The notes under the pieces: generated by a model
Seen by the model: the letters and a program-made list of their open reading frames with translations, nothing else
What the model was told of the DNA's origin: nothing
Database searches by the model: none
Source of the DNA: Omphiscola glabra
Taxonomy: Eukaryota > Mollusca > Gastropoda > Lymnaeidae
Reading direction: 5' to 3'
Length of the DNA: 64,000 nucleotides
Assembly: GCA_964017045.1 (NCBI GenBank)
Contig: OZ024810.1
Location: 15,116,704-15,180,703, forward strand
Translations under genes and position numbers: made by a program
Shown: one piece after another, positions 22,831-35,831 of the stretch
Position numbering within the stretch: position 1 is the stretch's first letter
Layout: every line of letters begins with the position of its first letter

Positions 22831-24282
22831 ACTAGCCGATATACCCGGTGTGGCCCGGGATTGCATTAGGACCCCGATCCCGGTGACCTACAGATCCCGC
22901 TAGTATACTGTTCTCTATGGGATCCCGTTCCATCTTGGCCTATATCGAGCTATTCACATATAAACTGTAGTGTTGTCTAAGCCTATTGATATTTATATAG
23001 CTTATATAAGGGAAAATGAAACGGGGCCCCCGGCCCCAGAGAAATGGATATTATAAGTTCAGTACCATTCTATATTTGAATATGAATAATCAAGTGTATG
23101 TGTACTAAGTTTGCCCAAGATCCATCTATTCATGAAGGAGTATTTGTTGTTAATTTTTTTTTATATAGCTCATATAGGAAAAAACGACAGTTTGGGCCCC
23201 CGGCCACAAACGGAGTGTCATAAAAAGTTCATAACCCCTTCAGCGTTTTTCCGAATAATGATGGATATATGTGCCAAATTTGATCAAGATCTATCATTCC
23301 ATGTAGGAGTATTAAGCCTATTGACCTATAGAACTTTCTGGAACATTCTAGATTAAATGTATTATCCTCCTCGAACTTTGTAAAAACTGTCTTTTATTAG
23401 TAGTAATTATTCTTCGAATACGAAAAATTATACGACTAAATAAATTTCTATAACTATAGTACATTCCATAATTGTGCCTAATTAGTTTTGCCTGAGATGG
23501 GGCCCTATAATAATCATTCAGGTAAGTTATGAAGTTACAATTTTAAATTTGTACCATTAAAATCTAGTGAATAATGCCATAGATATAGCTTTTTAAAGTT
23601 ATTGAACTTTCTGGAAAATTCTAGATTGGATATTATTAGTTTTAAATCCACCGATATTTCAGTACGGACAGTGATGTGTATTGCGCTCACCCTAGGCTTA
23701 TATCCATCAATTCATATAGAACCTATACTGCTGTCTAAGCATATTAATATTTATATAGCTTATATACGGAAAAATGAAATGGGGCCCCCGGCCCCAGAGG
23801 AATGGATATTATAAGTTCAGTACCCTGTAGTATTTGAGTATGGATAATCAAGTGTATGTGTACTAAGTTTGGTCAAGATCCATCCATTCATGTAGGAGTA
23901 TTAGCCCTATCGATATTTATATAGCTCATATAAGGAAAAATGAAATGGGGCCCCCGGCCCCAGAAGAATGGATATTATGAGTTCAGTACACTTCGGTATT
24001 TGAATATGGATAATCAAGTGTACGTGTACTAAGTTTGATCGATATCCATCCATTCACGTAGGAGTATTTGTTTGTAATTTTTTTATATAGCTCATATAAG
24101 AAAAAAACGAATTCGGGGCCCCCGGCCCCACACGAAATGTTATTAAAAGTTCTCGACCCCATAAGAGTTCCTTCTGGATAATGATGGATATATGTGCCAA
24201 GTTTGGTCATGATCCATCAATCCGTTTAAAAGCCTTTGTGGAACAGACAAACAAACAAACAGATTTTCACTTTTATATATAT
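22831..24282 (-). mobile_element. Helitron-like unit 1 of 3 (left array)
   Basis: On the minus strand the unit ends with a small GC hairpin (CCCGG...CCGGG), eight bases and CTAG followed by T. That is the 3' signature of Helitrons (family knowledge). The body holds several ~165-bp core repeats, each with a GGGGCCCCCGGCCCC box. No Rep or helicase frame, so non-autonomous. The next unit follows directly. Confidence 0.65.
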
Positions 24283-25597
24283 ACTAGCCGATATACCCGG
24301 CTTGGCCCGGGTTTGCATTAAGACCCCGATCCCGGTGGCCTACAGATCCCGTTAGTATACTGTTCTCTATGGGATCCCATTTCATCTAGGGACCCTACTT
24401 TCCAATGTTATCCCATTTCCTGATTTGGTCGTGACATAGATTTAGCTTTTTAAAGATATCGAACTTTCTGGAAAATTCTTGATTGGATATTCTTAGTTTT
24501 AAATACACCGATATCTAAAAACGGACAGTGCAGTGTATTGCTACCACGTTAGGCCTATATCCATCAATTCACAAAAAACTAAAGTGTTATCTAAGCCTAT
24601 TGACCTATAGAACTTTCTAAAACATTCTAGATTAAATGTATTATCCTCCCCGAACTTTGTAAAAACAGTCTTTTATTAGTAATAATTATTCTTCGATTAC
24701 GAAAAATTATACGACTAAATGAATTTCTATAACTATAGTACATTTAAGTTAAAAGAGGGGCCCCGGAGGGCCATTCCATAATTCTACCGAATTAGTTTTG
24801 CCTGTGATGGGGCCCTATAATAATCATTAAGGTAAGTTATGAAGTTACAATTTTAAATTTGTACCATTAAAATCTATTGAATAATGCCGCAGATATAGCG
24901 TTTTAAAGTTATCGAACTTTCTGGAAAATTCTAGATTGGATATTAATAGTTTTAAATCCCCCGGTGTTTCAGTACGGACAGTGAAGTGCATTGCTACCAC
25001 CCTAGGCCTATATCCATCAAATCACATAGAACCTAAAGTGTTTTCAGAGCCAATTAATATTTATATAGCTTATAAAAGGAAAAATGAAATGGGGCCCCCG
25101 GCCCCAAAGGAATGGATATTATGAGTTTGGTAACCTTTAGTATTTGAGTATGGATAATCAAGTGTATGTGAACTAAGTTCAGTCAAGATCCATCCACTCA
25201 TGTAGTAAGTAATAAGCCTATCGATATTTATATAGCTCATATAAGGAAAAATGAAACGGGGCCCCCGGCCCCACAGGAATGGATATTATGAGTTAAGTAC
25301 CCTTCGGTATTTGAATATGGATAATCAAGTATACTTGTACTAAGTTTGATCGATATCCATCCATTCACATAGGAGTATTTGTTTGTAATTTTTTTATATA
25401 GCTCATATAAGAAAAAAACGAATTCGGGGCCCCCGGCCCCACACGAAATGTTATTAAAAGTTCTCAACCCCTTAGGAGTTCCTTCTGGATAACGATGGAT
25501 ATATCTGCCAAATTTGGTCAAGATCCATCAATCCGTGTAAAAGCTTTTGTGGAACAGACCCACAAACAAACAAACAAATTTTCACTTTTATATATAT
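24283..25597 (-). mobile_element. Helitron-like unit 2 of 3 (left array)
   Basis: Abuts units 1 and 3 without spacer. Same hairpin-CTAG end (plus strand actagccgatatacccggc) and same AAAAGTGAAAAT-type start on the minus strand. The interior keeps the cttagata-like spacers and two or three core repeats. Confidence 0.65.
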
Positions 25598-27250
25598 ACT
25601 AGCCGATATACCCGGCGTGGCCCGGGATTGCATTAGGACCCCGATCCCGGTGACCTACAGATCCCGTTAGTATACTGTTCTATATGGAATCCCGTTCCAT
25701 CTTGACCTATATCGATCTATTCACATATAAACTGTAGTGTTGTCGAAGCCTATTTATATTTATATATCTAATATACGGAAAAATGAAACGGGGCCCCCGG
25801 CCCCAGAGAAATGGTTATTATAAGTTCAGTACCCATCGATATTTGATTATGGATAATCAAGTGTATGTGTACTAAGTTTGTTCAAGATCCATCTATTCAT
25901 GAAGGAGTATTTGTTGTTAATTTTATTTATATAGCTAATATAGGAAAAAACGACAGTTTGGGCCCCCAGCCCCAAACGGAGTGTCATAAAAAGTTCATAT
26001 ACCCTTCAGCGTTTTTTCCGAATAATGATGGATATATGTGAAAAATTTGATCAAGATCTATCATTCCATGTAGGAGTATTAAGCCTATTGACCTATAGAA
26101 CTTTCTGGAACATTCTAGATTAAATGTATTATCCTCCTCGAACTTTGTAAAAACTGTCTTTTATTAGTAGTAATTATTCTTCGAATACGAAAAATTATAC
26201 GACTAAATAAATTTCTATAACTATAGTACATTTAAGTTAAAAGAGGGGCCCCGGGGGCCCATTCCATAATTGTACCGAATTAGTTTTGCCTGAGATAGTG
26301 CCCTATAATAATCATTCAGGTAAGTTATGAAGTTACAATTTTAAATGTGTCCCATTAAAATCTATTGAATAATGCCATAGATATAGCGTTTTAAAGTTAT
26401 CGAACTTTCTGGAAAATTCTAGATTGGATATCATTAGTTTTAAATCCATCGATGTTTCAGTACGGACAGTGAAGTGCATTGCTACCACTCTAGGTCTATA
26501 TCCATCAAATCACATAGAACCTAAAGTGTTTTCAGAGCCTATTAATATTTATATAGCTTATATAAGGAAAAATGAAATGGGGCCCCCGGCCCCCCAGGAA
26601 TGGATATTATGAGTTCGGTACCCTTTTGTATTTGAGTATGGATAATCAAGTGTACGTGTACTAAGTTTGGTCAAGATCCATCCATTCATATAGGAGTATT
26701 AAGCCCATCTATATTTATATAGCTCATATAAGGAAAAACGAAATGGGGCCCCCGGCCCCAGAAGAATGAATATTATGAGTTCAGTACCCTTAGGTATTTG
26801 AATATGGATAATCAAGTGTACGTGTACTAAGTTTGATCGATATCCATCCATTCACGTAGGAGTATTTGTTTGAACATTTTTTATATAGCTCATATAAGGA
26901 AAAACGAAACGGGGCCCCCGGCCCCAGGAGAATGGATATTATGAGTTCAGTACCCATTAGTATTTGATTATGGATAATCAAGTGTACGTGTACTAAGTTT
27001 GATTGATGTCCATCCATTCACGTAGGAGCATTTGTTTGTAATTTTTTTATATAGCTCATATAAGAAAAAAACGAATTTGGGGCCCCAGGCCCCACACGAA
27101 ATGTTCTTAAAAGTTCTCAACCCCTTAAGAGTTCCTTCTGGATAATGATGGATATATGTGCCAAGTTTGGTCAAGATCCATCAATCCGTGTAAAAGCCTT
27201 TGTGGAACAGACAAACAAACGCACAAATTTTCACTTTTATATATATATAT
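25598..27250 (-). mobile_element. Helitron-like unit 3 of 3 (left array)
   Basis: The longest unit (about 1.65 kb), with at least four core repeats spaced about 167 bp apart between 26.55 and 27.1 kb. Its minus-strand 5' end merges into a (TA)n / gatat microsatellite at 27241-27300. Open frames in it are repeat shadows. Confidence 0.65.
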
Positions 27251-27439
27251 GATATGATATGATATATATATATATATATATAATACATATATATATATAT
27301 GTATATATGTACATATAGTACTTTTAATATAGTAAGTAAACACAAGTAGACTTAAAAAGTTATGCCTAATTGTGGATACACACAATGGAACTGAAACCAT
27401 AGGATAGTTTTATGAACAGGTTGCACACATCCATCATAC

Positions 27440-27499
27440 CTAGGTTTGCTGTGCTTATGATCATGTCTTCGTCCGGTGGAGTTGTGAACGACTTGTCAC
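27440..27499 (-). CDS. Gene A mini-exon, phase 1-1 (60 nt)
   Basis: Acceptor CTTCTTTCAACTCACAG, donor CTAG|GTATGA. Reads DKSFTTPPDEDMIISTANLG. The 5.2-kb intron that follows on the minus strand holds the left Helitron-like array. Confidence 0.7.
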
Positions 27500-28244
27500 C
27501 TGTGAGTTGAAAGAAGCACGAAATGACCAGTTGAAACAGACTGGATGACATGTGCACGACTGTGTGGATTTTTCTATTGTTGAAAACTACCAAGAAATTA
27601 TTATTATTGCATGAAACTTCAAGAAGCACACACATCAAAACAGCTAAAAAGCTGCTTAGCTACCACACACAAACCCCCCCCCCCCCCCCACATAATGAAA
27701 TTGTATCCGCGAAAACCCACACCCCACCCCTTTAACCGATGACTTAACAACGCAAACACTAAGAATAAATTAAGATGACACGTGGAAACTTTGCAAAGTT
27801 GTGTTGTTGTTTCTTTTTTCTGTTGTTGTGTCTTCGTTGTTGAAATTGCTTACGTGTAACGAGGATTTGCAAATCCATAGAGATGCCTGGTAGAGAAACA
27901 AAATCATAAATACGTAGAGGAACAGGTAATTTTTTTGGGACTTTCCCGGTCTTGTTTTTATCTAAACAACATGAAATATCAGGCACACTCCAGTTTCAAT
28001 CGTCACGTTTCGGTGAACTTCATCTTTGGCTCATGTCATAAGGACTAAGGAACGCATAACGTTAAACGGAGTGGTAAACACAGAGTCAAATGGGACAATA
28101 AACGTTGAGGGGACCGACCCGGTGTAATAATAGTGCTGTCATAATGAACTATGTTAAAATTTTTAAATATTATGGATTCAATACAGAACGAAATGCCGCT
28201 ACATTCCATTTTTTTTTTAACTTGCTAACCGTAGTGAATTAGTT

Positions 28245-28560
28245 GGTTGGAACTAACATTGAGCGTTATTCCCAGCTAACTGTGCATAACGCCTCCTTAA
28301 CGTTATTCCCAGCCGACTGTGTATAACGTCTTTCTAACGTTTTGCCCAGCCGCCTGTGTATAACGCCTCTCCAACGATTGTCCTAGCTTACTGTGCATAC
28401 CCACATCTGAATGTGCATAACGCCCCTTAGCATTATTCCCAGCTGACTGTGCGTAACATCTCTCTAAAGCTATTCAAGTCGACTGTGCATAACGCCTCCC
28501 TAACGTTATTGCGAGCCGACTGAGTATCGCGCTTCCTTAACGTTTTCCCTGCTGAATATT
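28245..28560. repeat. Degenerate ~36-bp tandem repeat
   Basis: Around 9 diverged copies of cataacgcctccctaacgtt...cccagccgactg. Confidence 0.75.
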
Positions 28561-28852
28561 TGCTTGAATATTGTTATTTCATCCCTAAGAAGAATTAAAA
28601 AATCAGGAAAAAGATATCGCTGTTACTTTTTAAATATGTATTTTTCCCCTAGTAACTGCGCCACATTTTTTTTTAGCTTTGGAACACAAATAAAATCTTT
28701 ATGGTTATCATCTATTATTGATACGGTAATTTACGGTTATAACTTCATTTTAAAACCTACAAGTAATCATGCTAGCCGTTTTAAAGTACCGTAAAAAAAG
28801 AATTCAGGATTACAAGATTTTTCTTATAGAACATGCAAGCGTTTTGACTCAC

Positions 28853-28906
28853 GGGGTGATTGCATTGCGTCTTGTGTGTCCTGAGATGACCGCTGTGTTG
28901 TCTCGT
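28853..28906 (-). CDS. Gene A mini-exon, phase 1-1 (54 nt)
   Basis: Acceptor TTTCCTTTCTTGGATTAG, donor CCCC|GTGAGT. Reads ETTQRSSQDTQDAMQSP. Confidence 0.7.
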
Positions 28907-28939
28907 CTAATCCAAGAAAGGAAAACAGTGTAGTGGTTA

Positions 28940-29170
28940 ACACATGTGCACCACAAAAGCCACACGTAGTTTTTGTATAGTGCATGTGCACCACTTAAAC
29001 CACATGTAGTTTTTTTATATTGTAAATGTGCACCACTAAAGATACATTTATTAGTTGTGTATTATGCATATCCCATTCTTAAGATTAAATTATTCTTACA
29101 TTGTGCATGTGCACTACTAAAGCCACATTTAGTTTTATATTGTGCATGTGCACCTCTAAAACTCAAGTAT
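28940..29170. repeat. ~43-bp tandem repeat, about 5 copies
   Basis: Unit close to tgtgcaccactaaagccaca...tttttatattgtgca, diverged. Confidence 0.75.
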
Positions 29171-29283
29171 GTATATTGATAGCGTACGTGCGTTTGTCGG
29201 CAGTGCATAGCTCATACCGTCACGTGTTCCTTGGGGTGTCAAGAAAGTTTTGTTGAGCATTTGTCGTAGGAAAAATTTTCTCT

Positions 29284-29575
29284 CTACGAAGGGAAATAAT
29301 TCATATTTGACCATAAATTCCGCTCGTATGTAAGCGAGTATCTTTTCCTTATGCGATGCAGCTCATGTAGGGCTTTGGCCAGCCTCACCACATCCTTCCA
29401 CTCAGACCTAACTGATCCTTTTATTTTCCATTCTTGGATTCCCAGCTGCTGTAGATCCATCTCCTCATCACCCACATCAGCCATCCGTCTAAGTCTAGAT
29501 CTGCTTTTGAGCCGCTTTCCTCTGGGGCTTTGTTGGTGCATCCTCTTCACTCCTCTGTCATTTGGAATTCTCTCT
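29284..29575 (-). pseudogene. LINE reverse-transcriptase C-terminal fragment
   Basis: An open segment reads RLKSRSRLRRMADVGDEE, then DLQQLGIQEWKIKGSVRSEW, then KDVVRLAKALHEL. The order basic arm, (D/E)DL..LG...W, R..W..VVR.A is the usual tail after the RT domain of many non-LTR elements (family knowledge). The RT core is missing. It abuts the 25-bp minisatellite. Confidence 0.6.
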
Positions 29576-29925
29576 AACAGCCCAACAGAAAACCCTGGAT
29601 AATAGCCCAACAGAAAACCCTGGATAATAGCCCAACAGAAATCCCTGGATAACAGCCCTACAGAAATCCCTGAATAACAGCCCAACAGAAAACCCTAAAC
29701 AGCCCAACAGAAATCCCTGGATAACAGCCCAACAGAAATCTCTGGATAATAGCCCAACAGAAATCCCTGGATAACAGCCCAACAGAAATCCCTGGATAAC
29801 AGTCCAACATAAATCCCTGGATAACAGCCCAACATAAATCCCTGGATAACAGCCCAACAGAAATCTCTCGATAACAGCCCAACAGAAATCCCTCGATAAC
29901 AGCCCAACCGAAATCCCTGGATAAA
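29573..29925. repeat. 25-bp minisatellite, about 14 copies
   Basis: Unit cccaacagaaatccctggataacag. Minus-strand frames reading repeats of GYYPGISVGLLSRDFCWA are artefacts. Confidence 0.9.
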
Positions 29926-30594
29926 ACGATTTTAAAAAATAATTAAATCTTTTAAAAAAACTGAATCAATACGTGTCTCACCTTCTAGATTAGGTGACAT
30001 GGCTTTAAAAAAAAAACAAAGATTAGAACGAAAGAGGAAAATTGAATATTTGTTTAGACGAGTATTGAAATATAACATCAATGGTATTCTGATTGTGAAG
30101 AAATGTGATTTGGCTAAACCTCCGATGTGTCTGTGATAAGATCGAAGGGGGCAAAAAGTATGTCCTGGCAAAAGTTGTCTCATTACATTTTCAGAAAAAA
30201 CACAGAATAAATAATATCAGCATAAAACTTAGCAGCGACCTGCCTGTTACCGCGAATAGAGATGTAGCTCATACCTCCATACTTACGTGATAAGAAGAAT
30301 GCGATGCTTGAAGGATATGTATTACTGGACTTTGATGATATCTTATTCAGACTTGATTGGTATCGTTTCATTTTCTTGTGCTTTTTTCTTACCAATACAA
30401 TTCCCTCCAAAACTGACTCTTTTCTGACAACTACTCTCCGTGTTTCCTGAAGGCGCGCTACTCGCGGTGTGCTTCTAGCAAAGCTGGGTTCATCAACTCA
30501 TTATTATAAGTTTTGTATTTCTTTGCCCCAAATCCAAAATGCATCGCAGGCGTATTGTCCTGTAACTTGTACAAATCTCACCAGCCCATTCACC
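29926..30594. other. Intron, no exon accepted
   Basis: A good donor-like site at 30285 (minus, CAC|GTAAGT) lacks a partner acceptor that keeps phase 1. Otherwise nothing seen. Confidence 0.4.
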
Positions 30595-30765
30595 CAGTGG
30601 CATAGCTACGGTTAGTGACACACCGGGGGAAGGCATAACTTATTGCCATATCCTCCCCCCTTTCAACGATTAAAAAAAAAAACATTTAGCCGAAAATACC
30701 ACCCGTCCATATAAAGAAAAAGGGTGCCGCCTAATTTCTACACAACTGTACCTACGTACCCTATT
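30595..30765. mobile_element. hAT-like MITE, CAGTGGC family, partial
   Basis: Left end CAGTGGCATAGCTACGG is clear. The right end is not convincingly present, so the boundary is approximate. Confidence 0.35.
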
Positions 30766-31029
30766 TGTTTATACATTTATAAGTTAACTATCTAAATGTG
30801 AGTACTGGAGTGAGTGCTAGTTCTAGGCTTTGTAAACTTTACGATGCAGAGAACGAGACAGGAATTATCTACGCAGCAGCAGGTACAGGTGCACAGCTAC
30901 TTGACTTTTTGTACAATGCATAACGGATATTCTGTGGAATGACAACCCGTGGACCAATGACTGCCCTGTTATAACGTATAACCTTAACTATTATCTTTTT
31001 TTTTTCTTATTGATTAATATGAGACCTAC

Positions 31030-31047
31030 CTTTCCGTCTTTTTCTTG
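31030..31047 (-). CDS. Gene A micro-exon, phase 1-1 (18 nt)
   Basis: Acceptor CTTTTGTTTCCCCATACAG is excellent; donor AAAG|GTAGGT. Reads RKRRKG, a pure basic patch. Confidence 0.6.
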
Positions 31048-31734
31048 CTGTATGGGGAAACAAAAGTATAATTATAGTTGGAGATTTGGGGAGAGGGTAT
31101 AGAGAGGAAATAGTGTCATACCTTTTATGTCCAAAACAATTATGAATAATGTCGTATCATATCACAAGGGCAACATGTAATAACTCAAAGATATATTTAA
31201 AGTAAGGATTATTCCAATGTTCCTCACAATGTCCTCACCGGAGGCTTGACATCCCCCAACAAGTGTGTGGTGCATTGTGTCGACTTAGCATTAGCTTACT
31301 TATCGTAGCCACTTTTAATATATTATATATAATTATTTATTATTTTTAAATACGACCAGAAATAACAAAAAAGAACAAGGCCGTGGAACGTTACTCTTCC
31401 GGAATAAAACATTAGGGCGGGAGAGAGAGAGAGAGAAAGAGGGTGGCATTGATGGGGGCACACAAAAAATATATGCAAAATATAGCTCTGATTTATAACC
31501 ATATTAGTGAGAAGGAAGGGTGGGTGGGGCCATCTCAGGGGCGGGGAGCCCTCGGCATGCCGCTTCGCGGCCTGACTGGAATAGAGACCACTGGGGGAGT
31601 GGTTGAATGCCAGTTGGGGGCGGTGGAGGTGTGCTGGGGAGGACCTTATGAGCCTTGGCTCGATGGTCTGCTGATTTTCTTAAGTGAGTTAGTTAGTGAG
31701 AACAATATTTTATCCCCACTTATCTGACACGGTA

Positions 31735-31875
31735 TTTGATTGCATCATATCTGACACAGTATTGTATTAAATCAAATCTGACAAAGTATTTTATTACCTC
31801 ATATCTACCAGGGTGTTTTATTTCCTCACATCTGACAAATAATGTCATTATTTTGTATCTGATATCATGCATCCA
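31735..31875. repeat. Degenerate ~27-bp tandem repeat
   Basis: About 5 copies of atctgacacagtattgtatta. Confidence 0.55.
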
Positions 31876-31992
31876 ACACACAATCATCTCACCAATTCAT
31901 GGGTTAAAAAAAAAAAAAAAAAAGCTAAAATAAAAATCACAACCTGAAAGTACAGACACAAGAAAGACAATAATTGTATGAGTGCAACTCAC

Positions 31993-32010
31993 CTGCCGCC
32001 TTGGATAAGG
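31993..32010 (-). CDS. Gene A micro-exon, phase 1-1 (18 nt)
   Basis: Acceptor TTACTTATTCCTCAG, donor GCAG|GTGAGT, both strong. Reads LSKAAG. Confidence 0.6.
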
Positions 32011-32825
32011 CTGAGGAATAAGTAATAAATACATTTTACTCAAATCGAAATAGTTAAAGTGTGCAACAAGATGAGGTATAGAGTAATGAATTATTTTTGT
32101 TTGTCTTAACTGATGTTTGTTAAGGGCGATAATGGGCCGCTACATCCGACTTAGTAATATGTATCTCTTAGCATTTTGATTTTCTTTTTTTTTTAGTTTT
32201 TAGTTTTAACGATCGTGCTGATGGGATTGGGGTGCTATCAGTTGCATATATTATATACACGTCGTGTGATTTGTGGCTTGTGCCAATCCCCAAGAAATAT
32301 TTGATGTTTGTATTTATGTTTAGATTAACTTTTTTGTATAATTAAAATTACAAGCAGCTACAAATAAAACGATCAAATGAAGTAGAGTCACGTTCAAGTG
32401 ATTTTATTACTGGTATTAATCTTGATAACTTTTTTTTTTTTTTAAATCTGAGCTCTGCAAAGTAGATAACGCAATTCCCTGTTGAGAACTGTGGGTAACT
32501 TTCAGATCTGTTCAGCTAGGATTTTAAAAAGTCAAACATTACTTAACAAGACTGAATTTTCCAACGATACGCAAAGTCAATGTACATTTTAAATGTCCAG
32601 TAAATGTAACAAAGAGTTGATACTAGAGCCATGCCCCATATAATACATTTGTATCTGACACACCGGACTCGGTAAGCTGTGTGGTACAGGCTTTAAGATA
32701 CGAAGCCCAGTCTGCGACAAAACAAAAACCGCAAAAAACATCCAGAGTTATGTGGGAAAAAATCGCTACATTTCTGTGTATAATATCAATGAATGGTGAT
32801 GCGTTGATGACTCTCGAAAAACCTT

Positions 32826-33415
32826 TGATAACTATTGATAACTATTGTTCACTATCGGTAACTATTGGTAACTGTCGGTAACTAATCGTTAACTATTGGT
32901 AACTATTGATAACTATTGGTAACTATTGATGAATATCGTTAACTATTGGTAACTTTTGGTAACTGTCGGTAGCTATTGTTAACTAATTGGTAACTTTAAT
33001 TAAATATTGATAACTACTGTTAACTATCGGTAACTATCGTTAACTATTGGTAACTATTGGTAACTATTGATAAATATTGGTAATTATTGCTAATTGTTCC
33101 TAACTATTGGTCACTATCGGTAACTACTGGTAACGGTCGGTAACTAATCGTTAACTATTGATAACTATTGATAACTATTGGTAACTATTGGTAACTATTG
33201 ATAACTATCGTTAACTATTGGTAACTTTTGGTAACTATTGGTAACTATTGGTAACTATTGATAACTATCGTTAACTATTGGTAACTTTTGGTAACTATTG
33301 GTAACTATTGGTAACTATTGATAACTATCGTTAACTATTGGTAACTTTTGGTAACTATTGGTAACTATTGATAACTATTGGTAATTATTGCTAACTGTTC
33401 GTAACTATTGGTACC
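32826..33415. repeat. 10-bp minisatellite, over 50 copies
   Basis: Unit taactattgg with variants taactattga and taactatcgt, plus a higher-order repeat of about 60 bp from 33170. Ends 38 bp from the exon at 33453. Confidence 0.9.
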
Positions 33416-33452
33416 TAGATGTTGAGCGCAGTGTTTGTCCGAACCAACTTAC

Positions 33453-33497
33453 CTTCTGCGTCAAAACCAGATGACCTTCTGCGACACTTGTCAGCAC
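33453..33497 (-). CDS. Gene A mini-exon, phase 1-1 (45 nt)
   Basis: Acceptor TTTCGTCCACTGAAG, donor GAAG|GTAAGT. Reads ADKCRRRSSGFDAEG. Confidence 0.65.
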
Positions 33498-34348
33498 CTT
33501 CAGTGGACGAAATCAAATTTCAAATAGTATAAGTAAATATAGAAATAACTAGTCCGGGTAAAACGTAGGGTTACAGACGAAGACAAAATCCACGCAGTGA
33601 TCCACTGACTCTGTCATCTACTCATGCTTCACTGTTCAGACATGAACAAAGTGAACGACAAATATGTTTAAGGCCGTCCATAAAGTACGTCAGGCTTTTA
33701 TTTTGACAATTTTGTCCCCCCTCCTCTCCCGTGTCACACTCTGTCACAAAACTCAGACCGCCCCCCCCCCCCCAACCCACCTTTCTTTAAAGTACGTTAT
33801 ACTTTCGAACTAAGAAATGTTTAAAAAGAATCAACAGCTGGTTAGAATTTAATCGTAAAACACAGTTCCCTGTTAGTAAACTGTTAACTTTAAGGAAGTG
33901 GCAACTTTTATCACAATACATCAATCATAACAGAAAGTTAAACATCACTCACTAACAATTTTCTTAACCCCCCTTGCATATTTCCGTCGTAGACTCAACA
34001 CCGTCACAATGCACGCATCAATGGGATTAAGTTAGGGTCGGTTCACACGGTCAAATTTTCCTTCAAGCATTTGATGCAATTCGTGTATGAAGCCTTGTCA
34101 CAACTTTCAAATTACTATTTTATCAAATTTCATCCCCCCCCCCCCAACCCCAACCAAAAAAAAAAAAGAAACCACGCACAAAATAGTGCGTTCATACAAC
34201 AATTTGACCCGAAATTTGATCGTGTGAACTGACGCTAAGAGTGAAAACAAAATTCTTAAAGATTTTAAGAATCGGCATTTGAAGCATATACCACCGCGCA
34301 CCAAGCACTCAAATTCCCCGATGGTTTGGATTGTATAACAACACGCAC

Positions 34349-34420
34349 CTGAACGGCCTGCAACAGCTGGTCCCGTTAACCCTGCTTTCCTCTTTTTCTT
34401 TTCCATAGCCTTCATCTTCA
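34349..34420 (-). CDS. Gene A mini-exon, phase 1-1 (72 nt)
   Basis: Acceptor ATCGTTTCAG, donor TCAG|GTGCGT. Reads KMKAMEKKKRKAGLTGPA, then VAGRSG. The EKKKRK run is a possible nuclear-localisation signal, which is inference. Confidence 0.7.
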
Positions 34421-35098
34421 CTGAAACGATACAAAGGTCGTCCTACCACATGTTTATATTAATCGCCTCACTTACGACTGTTCACATCGTTTCATAATTC
34501 TCTCTTTAAATAAAAATGAATTACTGTATAATTATGGCTAGTTTATTAAATTCGCGATGAGTTTGTAGTTGTGTAGGGCCCTTGTGTGTGAGGAGCCACA
34601 GGCTCCAAACCTTTTCTCGAGGTGCTACCATATGTGTTATAGAAATAAAGTGATCCACAGCCTCATTGTATATAAGCACAGTGACACGCGGCCCATTTGA
34701 GTAGAAGGAAAGTGATCCACGGCCTCTATTGACAGAAGCAAAGTTAACCGCGTCTATAACAATACATCAAGTCAATAGTATGACAGCTAGGCATTAAAAA
34801 CCTTAATAGGGCCTGATAGGTGTTTAAAATTGGAGCATAATCAATTTATTAACTCTTTACAGAGACACCGATTGCAATGTTAAAATCACTAATTTGTTTT
34901 TTGGTGTACTGGTTCAGCTGGTGACCCTCCAAGATAAGACTCCGCGACCCCAATTTGGGGGCAGTCACCCATAGAATGGGAACAGTGACTTTAAGCCCTA
35001 CACTTTTAAACAAACGCACACGGAAGAACATATATATATATATATTTTAATACTGTAACATGAAAAAGCAAAGAGTGCCAACGAGTGTCTCTACTTAC

Positions 35099-35158
35099 TG
35101 TAGGAAAACATCTCGTTCTCCAGGTCTAAGCTCCATGGTAAACCGTTCTTTGCCTCCC
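35099..35158 (-). CDS. Gene A mini-exon, phase 1-1 (60 nt)
   Basis: Acceptor AATTCTCGTCCAG, donor TACA|GTAAGT. Reads EAKNGLPWSLDLENEMFSY. Confidence 0.75.
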
Positions 35159-35355
35159 CTGGACGAGAATTTAGATATAAACATTATATGCTCTCGAACT
35201 GACTGCCTTAAGCCCATATTGGTGATTTTAAAAACGTAAAAATAATTAATTTTATTTAATTTTATTTTTTTATTCCATTAAAGAAAATAGCTCGATTTAT
35301 ATCAAATGGTTAAATTACATGAAGGACACCTCACGGGTAGAGAGGGCGTATTTTG

Positions 35356-35512
35356 CAAGGGCGTAGCTAGAATCTTAGGCGCCCGGAGAAAGGATTCAGT
35401 TTTTACTCAAAACTCTTAAATCCGTTATTTTCATCATTAAATTACCAACAAAACCCATCTTTTTTGCCCCCAATCCCGCGAGTCTGACGCCACGTGACCT
35501 CTGACCCCTCTG
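35356..35512. mobile_element. hAT-like MITE fragment, CAGTGGCGTAGC family
   Basis: Shares ggcgtagctag, ggcgcccgg, ctcaaaactcttaaatccgt and tattttcatcattaaa with the element at 1618-1802. The terminal CAGT and the right end are lost. Confidence 0.5.
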
Positions 35513-35831
35513 TATAACTTGTAACCCTTATATACGTGTTTACTTAGTTTGGGAGCTGAAAGAGACGAGGATGTGTAGAATCGAAAGTGACCCGAGAACA
35601 GTGGTCATCACTAGCAAATATAAGTGGCATTATTCATCAATTGCTTTGACTTTATCATGGAGAGAAGATTGCTCTTTTGGAAAAGTTGGATTTTAAGCGA
35701 CCAGGCCTGTGAATTAATTACATTACAGTGCAGGTAGATTACAATAACGGACTCTGTAGTCGTTTTCTTTCCCCATCACTAGAGTACAGTGTTAAACGTA
35801 GATAGCTTTATTAACTTCTAACGATGCTTAC

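Noticed and set aside
22831..27250. Recurring frames such as MTKLGTYIHHYPEGT inside the Helitron-like units
   Set aside because: Short, diverging between copies, with stops at different points and no known motif; non-coding element sequence.
29558..29907. GCYPGISVGLLSRDFCWA frames
   Set aside because: 25-bp minisatellite artefacts; only the segment below 29575 has LINE-like coding.
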